Source: Arcticibacter eurypsychrophilus
GTDB lineage: Bacteria; Bacteroidota; Bacteroidia; Sphingobacteriales; Sphingobacteriaceae
Reading direction: 5' to 3'
DNA: 64,000 nucleotides
Assembly: GCF_001730525.1 (NCBI RefSeq)
Contig: NZ_MDFN01000016.1
Span: forward strand, 1-64,000
Shown here piece by piece: positions 45,134 to 54,609 of this stretch (positions within the stretch are counted from its first letter, which is position 1; every line of letters begins with the position of its first letter). The position numbers and the translations under genes are program-made. The notes beneath the pieces are model-generated. The model was not told where the DNA came from. It worked only from the letters and a program-made list of their open reading frames with translations, and did no database searches.

Positions 45134-46822
45134 TTAATCAGCCAATTCCAAACTTTCCCAGGTTTCTTTCCGGTAAAAGCTAAATGAAAGCCATGCCATG
45201 AAAGTCATGATCACCACAGCAATCCAAATAGCCCATTCCCATCTGGCGGTATAATAATGCAAAAACCCTAATGCCATAGGCAGAAGCATTACGCCAAAGG
45301 TTTTAAAAATCTTCCCTCCCTTCTTAATGTTGACAGGTTGTGAAAAAGGCAATCCCTTGACTTGAAAAAGAGCAACCAGGATTCCAAAAACTATTCCTAC
45401 CATAAATGCCAGCAGCAGATCATTGACCACCTTTGGTCCCCAGAACAGCACACTTAAAACCGAAACTACCGTAAAATAAGGCAGATAAAACTTAATGATC
45501 ACCGCTTTAAACATCCCTGCCAATATTTTTCCAGGCTGCTGATGCGGAGTGGTAAAATAGATCCATGAAGCCTTATACTTCTCTGTCATGCTTACATGTT
45601 GCATCACGGTAGTTAATATCAAACTCGTTAAATAAAGTGCCAAAATATACAAATTACCCGTCATGAGTTGATGCCAGCGTTCTGACAAGCTTCCTTTCAC
45701 ATTAATAAATCCGAAATACACAAAATACACCGGTACAAAGGCAAAAGAAGGGTATACTTTCACTTTAAAGTCCCTGTAACGGGAGGAAAGTAACCAGGTA
45801 ATTTTGAAACCAGCATTTTCGATAGGATCTGGTGCAATTCTTTTAGCAATAGAATTCATTAAACCTTTGGATGCTCCTTGTCCTTCCGAAGAAATAACGG
45901 TGCCTTCTTCCCCACTGCTGCTAATCGCTAAGAGCTTTTGATTAAAGCCCGGCGCAAGTACTTTTACCACGAAAATCAAGGAAATAACAGGTGCCACAAG
46001 CGCCAATACGCTATAAAACAAAGTTAAAGAGGTAGCCGATCTGAAATGCACAGCCAGTTCATGCAAAGAAGCAATCCAAACCGGAGGCAAAACACCTAAA
46101 AAGGGGTAATTCAATAGTTCAAAACCTTCCAGCATGCTCATGCTCATTAATCTTGGCAGCATATAATAGGCAGCAAAGATCAGAACTGAAAAAACAATCT
46201 GAAAATAGGAGATGAAGTCTTTAAACTTTTGCGGACTAGTTAGCTTTAAAACAACCAAGTAAATGATGTTGACTAAAAAGATACTCAGGATAGTGCCTAT
46301 AAATATCTCTAGCATAAATACCAATCCAGCGATAACGCCCTGCAGGATAAAAGTGAGAATAAGGCCAGAAATAGATAGGGCCAGCGCCATTTTAGCCGTA
46401 TGAATCCCAATATGTAATATGCGGGATACTGTGAACGTACTATCCGAAACCGGACGGGGGAGAATGATGTAATTATCCCGTACATCAATCAGCACGCTGG
46501 TAAAATCGGAGATCAGCGTAATCGACAGCATCACCATAAAAGCAGAAAAATAAACGGTATGCCCGATATAAGGTTGCTTCACCATGATTAACATGAATGC
46601 AAGGAACAACCCTGTCAGTGCTAAAAAGAACATCGTTAACCAACTGGTGTTATTGACCTCTTTTTTTTGCGTTTGTTTATGCTGACTATAAAATTTCGGT
46701 CGCCTGTCATCCATTTTCATCTTCACATTAAGAATAATGCGCAGTTGCACAGGATCAACCCCAAACCGGACAAACAAGGGCTTAAATAAAAGGATGAAGT
46801 TGATAATGTATCTGTTGAACAT
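45134..46822 (-). CDS. Putative ABC exporter permease
   Basis: 562 residues with about 12 hydrophobic segments. It resembles the ABC_export family of multi-span permeases that pair with an ATPase of the ABC-2 type. The gene ends the run ATPase, permease, and starts 52 bases after the ATP-binding gene. A long cytoplasmic loop (residues about 295-345) separates the two membrane halves. The substrate is unknown, and heavy-metal export is only suggested by the adjacent P-type ATPase. Confidence 0.75.
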   Translation of the reverse strand: MFNRYIINFILLFKPLFVRFGVDPVQLRIILNVKMKMDDRRPKFYSQHKQTQKKEVNNTSWLTMFFLALTGLFLAFMLIMVKQPYIGHTVYFSAFMVMLSITLISDFTSVLIDVRDNYIILPRPVSDSTFTVSRILHIGIHTAKMALALSISGLILTFILQGVIAGLVFMLEIFIGTILSIFLVNIIYLVVLKLTSPQKFKDFISYFQIVFSVLIFAAYYMLPRLMSMSMLEGFELLNYPFLGVLPPVWIASLHELAVHFRSATSLTLFYSVLALVAPVISLIFVVKVLAPGFNQKLLAISSSGEEGTVISSEGQGASKGLMNSIAKRIAPDPIENAGFKITWLLSSRYRDFKVKVYPSFAFVPVYFVYFGFINVKGSLSERWHQLMTGNLYILALYLTSLILTTVMQHVSMTEKYKASWIYFTTPHQQPGKILAGMFKAVIIKFYLPYFTVVSVLSVLFWGPKVVNDLLLAFMVGIVFGILVALFQVKGLPFSQPVNIKKGGKIFKTFGVMLLPMALGFLHYYTARWEWAIWIAVVIMTFMAWLSFSFYRKETWESLELAD

Positions 46823-46874
46823 AGATCAGTAGAATAGATGCGTGACTTAAACTTTGCCAGTTACTAAGGGAACG

Positions 46875-47654
46875 TTACTTTAAAGCATCTAAAACATGAT
46901 GCGCTTCTTTATTAGACTCTTCTTTACCCGTTAGTTTTGCAAATATGTGTTCTAAAGTTAAGTTTCCACCGGCTCTCAGATCCTCAAAAGAACCATCAGC
47001 AATAATTTCACCGTTGTTAATCAGTAAAATTCGATCTGAGACCTTTTCTACCACATCCATCATATGCGAACAATAAAAAATAGTTTTACCATTTTGTGCC
47101 AACAGGGCGATCAGTTCTTTAACCATCATAACCGCATTTGCATCCAAACCTGATAAAGGTTCATCCAAAATAATAATTTCAGGGTTATGAATAATCCCGG
47201 AGATTAGCAGCACTTTCTGTCGCATCCCTTTAGAGAAAGTATCCATGCGTTGATCTGCATTGGTATTGATACCAAAAGCGGTCAGCAATTTCATCGCCCT
47301 TTCGGCTATATGGGCTTCCTCCATGCCGTAAAGTTTACCTACGAAATCCAGATACTCCAAAGGAGTAAGCACTTCATAGATCTCGGCATTTTCGGGTACA
47401 TACCCTATCTTCGCTTTGATGGCGATAATATCGTCCTGTATATTCTTTCCATAAAATAAAACTTCGCCTTCATAGTCATTGATCAAACCGGTCAGTACTT
47501 TTACAGTAGTGGACTTTCCGGCACCATTTGGGCCGATATAGCCAATAACCTGTCCGGGGTAGATCTCTAAATTAATTCCTTTTAAAACCTGTTTATCGCC
47601 ATAACTCTTCCTCAGATTCCGGATGCTGATAACAGGTAATGATGCTGATTCCAT
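46875..47654 (-). CDS. ABC transporter ATP-binding protein (ABC-2 type)
   Basis: A 259-residue ATPase. It shows Walker A GPNGAGKSTTVK (about 42-53), a Q-loop region, the signature FSKGMRQKVLLISGI, Walker B IIILDEPLSGLDA and the switch histidine in YCSHMMDVV. It is of the multidrug/ABC-2 subtype and pairs with the permease encoded downstream. It starts 19 bases after the metal ATPase gene, so all three are likely co-transcribed. Confidence 0.94.
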   Translation of the reverse strand: MESASLPVISIRNLRKSYGDKQVLKGINLEIYPGQVIGYIGPNGAGKSTTVKVLTGLINDYEGEVLFYGKNIQDDIIAIKAKIGYVPENAEIYEVLTPLEYLDFVGKLYGMEEAHIAERAMKLLTAFGINTNADQRMDTFSKGMRQKVLLISGIIHNPEIIILDEPLSGLDANAVMMVKELIALLAQNGKTIFYCSHMMDVVEKVSDRILLINNGEIIADGSFEDLRAGGNLTLEHIFAKLTGKEESNKEAHHVLDALK

Positions 47655-47673
47655 AGAATATAATTAAACCATT

Positions 47674-49656
47674 TTACTTTTGCTTGTAAGCAAGTAATCT
47701 TAATCCATTAAATACCACTAATAAGGTGGAACCTTCGTGTCCCACAACTGCCGGACCAATACCCGCAACACCTACAATTGTAAGCGGTACCAGTATAGCC
47801 ACCATGCCTAAACTAATCACTAAATTCTGTCTGATAATGCGGTGCGATTTACGACTTAACCCAATAGCAAAGGGTAAATTATCCAGGTTATTGGCCATTA
47901 GCGCAACGTCCGCCGTTTCAAGGGCTACATGAGAACCTGCGGCACCCATGGCAATGCCCACACTACTTTTCGCCATAGCCGGAGCGTCATTTACACCATC
48001 ACCAACCATAGCCACGCGCTCTTCTCGTTTAAGCAAATCTTCGATCGCTTTCAATTTTTGCTCCGGAAGCAAACCTCCCCATGCATCCTTGATCCCGATT
48101 TGTTTGGCCACAGACTCTGCGACCTGTTGATTATCACCTGTAAGCATAACCATACGCTTAATACCCAATTTTTTAAGCCTCTTTATCGTATCCATTGCTT
48201 CAACACGGGGGACATCCATTACGGATATTAAACCAATAAATATATGGTCGCGTTGCACGATGATAGTGGTATTACCTGCCTGTTCTTTTTCGGAAACCTG
48301 ACTGGATATTTCCTCTGGTAAGTCCTTAAACAAGGCACTGTTTCCTATTAAAATGGTACTTCCATTTAACTCTGCCTTTACCCCATGACCATTTAGTGCC
48401 TCTACGTGTTGCGCTGGACTGATCTCCTTTTTAATTATGTCTTGCGCACCTTTAACAATAGCAGCAGCCAAAGGGTGGTCGCTCATTTTTTCTACGGCAA
48501 CCGCTACCTCAAGAACTTCTTCTTCGGAGATTCCATTAAGTCCGGTAACGCCAGTAAGTTTAGGTTTTCCTTCCGTAAGTGTTCCTGTTTTATCAAATGC
48601 GATGGCCGTTAATCCGCCCAATTCCTCTAATGGACCACCACCTTTAAACAGCACTCCGCCCCTTGCCCCTCGTGCTATTCCGCTTAAAACAGCACTTGGC
48701 GTGGAAATGGCTAAAGCACAGGGACTGGCTGCTACGAGTACAGCCATCGCCCGGTAAAAACTGTCACCAAATGATTCGTCTACCACCAAAAAGGCACAGA
48801 GCAGTAATAATACTAATGCAATTACAGCTGGCACATAATGGACCTGAATCTCATCGGTTAACAATTGAGTTTGCGACTTTTGCGCTTTAGTATCACTTAC
48901 TAACTTAATCAAACGAGCAAGCGTCGAGTCTTCAGTCAAATTAGTTACTTCCACTTCAAGCACCTGGTTGCCGTTAATTGTCCCGGCAAATACTTGATTT
49001 TCAGGTTTTACTATTTTATTATCGGAATGAAACTGATCAATATTTTCTACAGGGATCTTATCTACAGGAATGCTTTCCCCGGTAATAGGTGCCTGATTGA
49101 CAGCACTCTGACCTTTTATTACAACCCCATCAGCAGAGATCTTGCTATTCGGTTTAACGATTACGATATCACCAACAACGAGCTGATCAATAGGAATCTC
49201 TACATCCTGCCCATCGCGCCGCACTAGTGCAACTTTAGGCGCAAGTTCGGCTAAGGCAGCAATAGACTTTTTAGCTTTGTCCATGGCCGAATGTTCTAAA
49301 CCATGACCCAGACTAAAAAGAAAGAGAAGCAGTGCTCCTTCGGCCCATTTATCTAATGAAGCTGCACCAATAGCCGCAACAATCATCAGGAAATCAATAT
49401 CAAATTTTCCTTTGAGCACACTTAATACAGCCTCTTTTATGGCATAAAAGCCACCAAAGAAGAAAGACAATAAGTAAAGAGCTAAAGAAAACCAGTGGGA
49501 TACACTTGGAATTAAAGATAAAAGAAAACCAACGGTCAATAATGAACCGGCAAGAATGCTAAAGATAAGTTCGGTTTTGGAGCCAAAAACACCTTCATTA
49601 TTATGGGAACAATCATGGTTATGATTATGGTCTTGGTTATTATGATTTGATGACAT
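47674..49656 (-). CDS. P1B-4-type heavy-metal-exporting ATPase with His-rich N-terminus
   Basis: A 660-residue P-type ATPase. The membrane metal site is SPC (ASPCALAISTPSA) instead of CPC, and the last helix contains HEGSTLLVVFNGLRLL. These two features define the P1B-4 group, which exports Co2+, Zn2+, Cd2+ or related ions and lacks the usual N-terminal HMA domain. Here the N-terminus has a His/Asn-rich stretch (HNNQDHNHNHDCSHN). The phosphorylation motif DKTGTLTEG, TGES and GDGVNDAPAM are intact. It heads a three-gene run with an ABC exporter. The metal ion itself is inferred from the group. Confidence 0.93.
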   Translation of the reverse strand: MSSNHNNQDHNHNHDCSHNNEGVFGSKTELIFSILAGSLLTVGFLLSLIPSVSHWFSLALYLLSFFFGGFYAIKEAVLSVLKGKFDIDFLMIVAAIGAASLDKWAEGALLLFLFSLGHGLEHSAMDKAKKSIAALAELAPKVALVRRDGQDVEIPIDQLVVGDIVIVKPNSKISADGVVIKGQSAVNQAPITGESIPVDKIPVENIDQFHSDNKIVKPENQVFAGTINGNQVLEVEVTNLTEDSTLARLIKLVSDTKAQKSQTQLLTDEIQVHYVPAVIALVLLLLCAFLVVDESFGDSFYRAMAVLVAASPCALAISTPSAVLSGIARGARGGVLFKGGGPLEELGGLTAIAFDKTGTLTEGKPKLTGVTGLNGISEEEVLEVAVAVEKMSDHPLAAAIVKGAQDIIKKEISPAQHVEALNGHGVKAELNGSTILIGNSALFKDLPEEISSQVSEKEQAGNTTIIVQRDHIFIGLISVMDVPRVEAMDTIKRLKKLGIKRMVMLTGDNQQVAESVAKQIGIKDAWGGLLPEQKLKAIEDLLKREERVAMVGDGVNDAPAMAKSSVGIAMGAAGSHVALETADVALMANNLDNLPFAIGLSRKSHRIIRQNLVISLGMVAILVPLTIVGVAGIGPAVVGHEGSTLLVVFNGLRLLAYKQK

Positions 49657-49787
49657 GCATGTAAATTAGAATACCTGATGCCCAAAGATATTCATAACCT
49701 GTAAATACGCTGTATCTTTTGATTTTTTATAAGAAGATATTACTATTTAGAGCGCGAACTCCGCTATTTAAACAAATAAATTCAAGT

Positions 49788-50180
49788 TCAGGAAAGGGAA
49801 TTAATGTAGTCATTTAATATGGGGATGTCCGCTTCTGCCCAAACTAAAGTTCTCAGCTGTTCAGTTGTAAACCATCCGAATGATTCGTGCTCTTTTAAGC
49901 TGATTGTACCGGACAGCTGTTTACAAATAAAAGGGATCAATCGGATGGTCTTTTTTTCATAGTGATGAAGATGCGCTGGTCCGGCTTTACTGATCTCAAT
50001 AACAATATCAAGCTCTTCCTTAATTTCCCTGATTACCGATTCTTCAGCCCGCTCAAAGGGTTCCACTTTACCTCCGGGAAATTCCCATTTACCCGGAAGG
50101 TCCATACTCTTACTTCTACGGGCGGCTAAAACTTTTCCTTGCTTATCAATAATAAGCGCACAAACAACATCTAAAACCAT
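49788..50180 (-). CDS. Nudix hydrolase (MutT/8-oxo-dGTP or CTP pyrophosphohydrolase-like)
   Basis: 130 residues. The Nudix box (G-x5-E-x7-REUxEExGU) reads GGKVEPFERAEESVIREIKE followed by ELDI. The N-terminal VCALIIDKQGKVLAARRSKS and WEFPGGK are typical of MutT/NudG-type enzymes. It would hydrolyse an oxidised or modified nucleoside triphosphate to the monophosphate. Its ATG shares one base with the stop of the START-like gene (TAATG), so translation is coupled. Confidence 0.94.
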   Translation of the reverse strand: MVLDVVCALIIDKQGKVLAARRSKSMDLPGKWEFPGGKVEPFERAEESVIREIKEELDIVIEISKAGPAHLHHYEKKTIRLIPFICKQLSGTISLKEHESFGWFTTEQLRTLVWAEADIPILNDYINSLS

Positions 50181-50560
50181 TAATCATAGTAGAATTCCTG
50201 CAGGGATTGAAAATAGGTACCATTCCAGCCTTCCACAATATCATCGTAATCTTCATCCGAAATATTCACATGTTTCAGTTCCACAGATGTACCTTGTTTA
50301 TGAGGATGAAGTTTGATCGTAACGATAGAATCTTCAGCCTGATCGCCAAAGTACCATTGCTGTACGATTTTTTTATTTTCATCGAATTCAAGGTTCTTTC
50401 CGCAAATGCTTCCTTCCCATAATGAAAATTCAGAACCGACTTCTGTAGACATTACAGCTTCCTCTCCACTCCATAAATGAATTGTGATTGGATTGGTTAA
50501 TGCCAAATAAACTTCTTCAGGGGAAGCAGAAACGATATAATATTTAGAAAATTCCTTCAT
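50180..50560 (-). CDS. START/AHSA1-like SRPBCC domain protein
   Basis: A small helix-grip protein of about 126 residues, containing KYYIVSASPEEVYLALTNP, GSEFSLWEGSICGKNLEFDE and YFGDQAEDSIVTI. It is of the SRPBCC superfamily, near Hsp90-activator (AHSA1) homologues. The ATG at 50560 is preferred over the TTG at 50581. It overlaps the Nudix gene by a single base. The ligand is unknown. Confidence 0.88.
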   Translation of the reverse strand: MKEFSKYYIVSASPEEVYLALTNPITIHLWSGEEAVMSTEVGSEFSLWEGSICGKNLEFDENKKIVQQWYFGDQAEDSIVTIKLHPHKQGTSVELKHVNISDEDYDDIVEGWNGTYFQSLQEFYYD

Positions 50561-50654
50561 TTTAATTTTAAACTTGGTCAAAGATACTCATATCCTATGG
50601 AGATAGAATAACAGTATGATGAAATTAAGGGAGAGCTATGGTCAGTTTACCCTT

Positions 50655-50741
50655 GATGCCACAGTGACGCCACGGTGAGGCCACAGTGAGGCCACCTTTT
50701 ACGGTAAAAACGTGGCCTCAACGTGGCCTCACTGTAGCATC
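50655..50741. repeat. Tandem 11-mer with a matching inverted arm (large hairpin)
   Basis: The plus strand has about three and a half units of GCCACRGTGAG (50658-50695). Then CTTTTACGGTAAAAAC forms the loop region. The opposite arm (50711-50741) has GTGGCCTCAAC then GTGGCCTCACTGTAGCATC. The two arms are nearly complementary, so a long imperfect hairpin can form. It lies in the intergenic region between the START gene and the penicillin-binding protein gene, both pointing away from it. Confidence 0.7.
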
Positions 50742-50847
50742 ACCCTAGCTTCAACCTTAAATATATACCTGTTTAATCTTAATTTGACCACCATTTGTAA
50801 GTAATTATTTCCAAATAGTGTGTACTAAATTTCATAGCCAATTGACC

Positions 50848-53163
50848 ATGAATTTCCTTAATCGTTTTGTAAATCTCATATTTGCATATATGGGGAGCAT
50901 TTCATACCGTTATCTACTAAGGTTATTTGGGAGGTTTTTACTCATTCTAACGCTAACCGGATTCATCTTCTATCTGGCTATTTTCATGGGCCTTTTTGGG
51001 AAAATACCTTCCAAAAAAACGTTGAAGTCCCTACAGAATAACACTGCTTCAGAAATTTATTCCGCAGATAGTGTCTTGATTGGGAGGTACTTTGTTCAGG
51101 ATCGGACAAATGTAAAATATGAAGCAATAGCGCCTTCCGTTATTCAAGCTCTTGTAGCGACTGAGGATTCTCGGTTCTATAGCCATAATGGAGTGGATAG
51201 CCGTGGACTACTGCGCGTATTGGTTAAGACGCTGCTTTTTCAGGATGAAAGTGCTGGAGGTGGAAGTACGTTAAGTCAGCAACTGGCTAAAAATTTATTT
51301 CCCCGCAAACCTCATCACTTTTTGAGCACTCCAATCAATAAGGTGAAAGAAATGATTATAGCCGTTCGATTGGAGTCTGTTTATACCAAAAAAGAGATTC
51401 TGGAGCTGTATTTGAATACCGTACCCATGGGAGCTAATATTTTTGGAATTGAACGTGCATCACGTGTATTCTTCAATAAGTCGTCGGGAAAGTTAAATTT
51501 AGAAGAGGCCGCAGTATTGATTGGTATGCTGAAGGCAAATACCTATTATAACCCTGCACGGTATCCTCAACGCTCATTTGAAAGGCGAAACCTGGTATTG
51601 GGACAAATGCTTAAACTAGGTTATATCAGTCCCGAGGTAGCCGATTCAGTCAAAAAAAGGCCATTAGTTTTGCGTTATAACATCAAACGAACGGGTCAGG
51701 GTATTGCTCCTTACCTGAGAGAGTATTTACGAAGACAACTGATCAAATGGTGCGAAACGCATACGAATAAAGATGGCGATCCATATGATCTATATACCGA
51801 CGGTCTTAAAATATATTCCACAATTGATTCAAGGATTCAACTGGCGGCGGAACAAGCGGTACGTAATCAGATGGCACAGCTTCAGCGGACTTTTGATCGT
51901 CATTGGAGGGGTCGCGATCCTTGGGGAAAGAGCACTTCCGTTATTACATCTGCCATGCAGGCTTCTGACCGGTATAAGCGGCTAAAAGATGCAGGGAAAT
52001 CGGATACTGAAATTGCAGCGGTGTTTAATAAAAAAAGGCCTATGTCTCTTTTTGCTTTGGGAGGAAATAAGAACGTAACGATTAGCCCACTCGACTCCAT
52101 CAAATACTACCAGAAAGTACTTAATACAGGTCTGATCTCTATAGAACCGGGTACAGGAGATGTAAAGGCATGGGTTGGAGGAATCAATCACCAGGTTTTT
52201 AAATATGACCATGTACTATCCCGTCGGCAGGTAGGATCTACATTTAAGCCTATTTTATATGCTGCCGCAATCGAAAAGGGAATCAATCCCTGCACCTACT
52301 TTGATAATAAACGGGTTACCTATCCGGCTTTTGAGAACTGGTCGCCACAAAATTCCAATGGTCAGTATAGTGGCAAATACACCATGAAAGGTGCCCTTGC
52401 CTTTTCAGTGAATACGGTATCTGCACAACTGATCATGCAAACCGGAGTAAAAAGGACGATTGCCATGGCACAACGTATGGGAATTACGAGTACCATTCCG
52501 GAAGTTCCTTCTATATCGCTTGGGACAGCCAGCATTTCACTAATGGAATTAGTTGGCGCATACACGGTATTTGCAAACAGCGGAATCCTTGTTAAGCCTG
52601 TTTATATCAGCACGATTAAAAACAGCTCAGGGGATGTTATATTTAACAAAAAGACTTCTTCTGGGAAACGGGTTCTATCTGAAGAAAATGCTTCCATTAT
52701 GATTGAATTGATGAAAGGTGTGGTGGAAGAAGGCAGTGCATCAAAGCTTAAAAGTGAATTTGGCTTAACAATGGATATTGCTGGTAAAACTGGAACTACT
52801 CAAAATCAAGCCGATGGATGGTTTGTTGGTATCACGCCTAACCTGGTAACGGGAGTTTGGGTGGGTGCAGAGAATCATTTAGTGAGCTTCAGATCTTTGC
52901 AATTGGGGCAAGGAGCCCGCACAGCTTTACCCGTATGGGGTAAGTTTATGAGCAGATTGATGGATGAGCCTTCGTTTGCGAGTTATCGGTATAAGAAATT
53001 TAAGATAGTGAGTGACGAAATCAAGTCGCGATTGAACTGCCCATCGTTTATTGACGATATTCAAGTTGTTGAGCCTCTGAAGAAAGAAAATTTTATTATA
53101 AAGTTGTTCAAAAAGGGCCTTAATATTTTTAAGAAGAAGAAAAAGAATAAAGATAAAGAATAA
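50848..53163 (+). CDS. Class A penicillin-binding protein (PBP1A/1B type)
   Basis: About 771 residues from the ATG at 50848; a GTG at 50818 would lengthen it by ten residues. One membrane anchor lies at about 25-47. The glycosyltransferase-51 domain has VATEDSRFYSHNGVD and GGSTLSQQLAKNLF. The transpeptidase domain has the SxxK in RQVGSTFKPILYAA, SVN in FSVNTVSAQ and KTG in GKTGTTQNQ. It polymerises and cross-links peptidoglycan at the inner membrane. The C-terminus is a strongly basic Lys-rich tail. It is preceded by the large hairpin repeat. Confidence 0.95.
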   Translation: MNFLNRFVNLIFAYMGSISYRYLLRLFGRFLLILTLTGFIFYLAIFMGLFGKIPSKKTLKSLQNNTASEIYSADSVLIGRYFVQDRTNVKYEAIAPSVIQALVATEDSRFYSHNGVDSRGLLRVLVKTLLFQDESAGGGSTLSQQLAKNLFPRKPHHFLSTPINKVKEMIIAVRLESVYTKKEILELYLNTVPMGANIFGIERASRVFFNKSSGKLNLEEAAVLIGMLKANTYYNPARYPQRSFERRNLVLGQMLKLGYISPEVADSVKKRPLVLRYNIKRTGQGIAPYLREYLRRQLIKWCETHTNKDGDPYDLYTDGLKIYSTIDSRIQLAAEQAVRNQMAQLQRTFDRHWRGRDPWGKSTSVITSAMQASDRYKRLKDAGKSDTEIAAVFNKKRPMSLFALGGNKNVTISPLDSIKYYQKVLNTGLISIEPGTGDVKAWVGGINHQVFKYDHVLSRRQVGSTFKPILYAAAIEKGINPCTYFDNKRVTYPAFENWSPQNSNGQYSGKYTMKGALAFSVNTVSAQLIMQTGVKRTIAMAQRMGITSTIPEVPSISLGTASISLMELVGAYTVFANSGILVKPVYISTIKNSSGDVIFNKKTSSGKRVLSEENASIMIELMKGVVEEGSASKLKSEFGLTMDIAGKTGTTQNQADGWFVGITPNLVTGVWVGAENHLVSFRSLQLGQGARTALPVWGKFMSRLMDEPSFASYRYKKFKIVSDEIKSRLNCPSFIDDIQVVEPLKKENFIIKLFKKGLNIFKKKKKNKDKE

Positions 53164-53269
53164 TTACCACGCCTTAAATATTGCTTACCTTGGAAAATGA
53201 AACAATCATCAGCGTTAATAATGCTTTACTAATCTCGAGAATTCCGTTTTATACTAGTATTTATTTTTG

Positions 53270-53743
53270 ATGAATAGATTTGCAATTAAACGAATAGATA
53301 AATTGACATTCACTAAGCTTAATACCAATACCAGAATTAATTTAATCATTCAATGTGTTGGAATGCTAACAGGAACAATAACACATCTACTTTGGATAAT
53401 TAATAATGGATTTCTGTCAGAAAAATATAACGCATCGATTTCATCAAGGTTTTTTTGGGATAGCCTAACTTTTATAGATCCTATCGCCGCAATTTTATTA
53501 ATACTGAAACCCAAAATAGGTATTTGGGTAGTTGCGGTTATTATTGTTGTTGATGTGTTGCACAACGGAACTATATATTTTGGAACATTGTTGTCAGGGT
53601 CACTATCCTTTACAAGTTGGTTTAAAAATAATTGGATGTTATGGTCTCAAGTTTTGTTTCTACTATTTGTTTTAATGTCGTTTAAAATTAATAGGAAAGA
53701 ATTAAAATTAAAAAACAGGGAAACAGGAAATCTTTTTCATTGA
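53270..53743 (+). CDS. Integral membrane protein, unknown function
   Basis: 157 residues from the ATG at 53270 (the preceding TTG is less likely). About four membrane helices: near 25-45, 68-80, 83-103 and 120-140. The C-terminus is polar and charged (SFKINRKELKLKNRETGN). I do not recognise a family. It lies 106 bases after the penicillin-binding protein gene on the same strand, with no terminator seen between. Confidence 0.65.
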   Translation: MNRFAIKRIDKLTFTKLNTNTRINLIIQCVGMLTGTITHLLWIINNGFLSEKYNASISSRFFWDSLTFIDPIAAILLILKPKIGIWVVAVIIVVDVLHNGTIYFGTLLSGSLSFTSWFKNNWMLWSQVLFLLFVLMSFKINRKELKLKNRETGNLFH

Positions 53744-53816
53744 ATGCTGCTTCACAGCTTTGAATAACAACTATTCTGAGAGAAATGGCCTTCATAATTT
53801 CTTAGAAAGATCAATT

Positions 53817-54575
53817 TCAAACCTGCTTTTCCGTTAAGTGTTTCCAGTATCGCCTTGGAACGTGCCGTACATGTAAAGCCGTATTCTTTCTGGAATCAAT
53901 GGAAACATGTTTAAAATAGTCCTTCCATAAAGTTTGATACTGCTCTTCGTTTTCTGCAAAAATGTTAGTGTCTGTTGGTTTGTCCGGGTCTACGGTAAAG
54001 TCAAGCTGAATCTCTTCCGTAGTGTGCAGGTCATAAAAAACCCCATAACCGCGCTTTGTATCGTAGATTACCCACTTTTGATCTGCATAGCGGTTTTTAA
54101 AATGAGAAACAATTAAGGGTAGCACGTTAAAATCAGGTTCTATAGTGGCATAGTAGATGTCATCCTGAGTCAAGCGGAATCGAATAAAGGCCTTCATCCG
54201 GTGTCGCTCCCGACTGACCATTTTAGCAACTTGAGAAACCTTCAATACGTCAGGGTTACCATAAGCTTTTTCAGAGATTCCGGAAGAAAAAAGAAGGCGT
54301 GCATAGCGAATAATCACAGAGGCCATTTCAGGTAGCTCAGAGAGATAGCAAGAATAAATAGCAGCCATTCCAGTAGGTGACAGCTTGGTATGTAGGCCTT
54401 TTAAGACACGTTTTGCATGTTCTGCAGATGTAAATACCTCCTGCGTATTGCTGAATGCATCCGGTTGATGCTGTTCTTTAGTGCTCACAGAAACCGGTCC
54501 GAGTTTATATTCATAAACATCGTAGATGCAGCAGAGTAACCCATACCATGTTCCATCGTAGATTAGAATGGTCAT
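53817..54575 (-). CDS. TIGR03915-type DNA-metabolism protein (DUF4130)
   Basis: About 252 residues from the ATG at 54575, which restores the usual N-terminus MTILIYDGTWYGLLCCIYD. Other family features are VSQVAKMVSRERHRMKAFIR, DDIYYATIEPDFNVLPLI and the C-terminal TALHVRHVPRRYWKHL. It is consistently adjacent to the radical SAM partner in many bacteria and has been proposed to act with it on DNA, but no biochemistry is settled as far as I know. Longer starts (54599, 54608) exist; the radical SAM stop codon lies at 54610. Confidence 0.88.
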   Translation of the reverse strand: MTILIYDGTWYGLLCCIYDVYEYKLGPVSVSTKEQHQPDAFSNTQEVFTSAEHAKRVLKGLHTKLSPTGMAAIYSCYLSELPEMASVIIRYARLLFSSGISEKAYGNPDVLKVSQVAKMVSRERHRMKAFIRFRLTQDDIYYATIEPDFNVLPLIVSHFKNRYADQKWVIYDTKRGYGVFYDLHTTEEIQLDFTVDPDKPTDTNIFAENEEQYQTLWKDYFKHVSIDSRKNTALHVRHVPRRYWKHLTEKQV

Positions 54576-54609
54576 TGAATCAAACGAAGATGGTGTCATT
54601 AGGCTCAAT

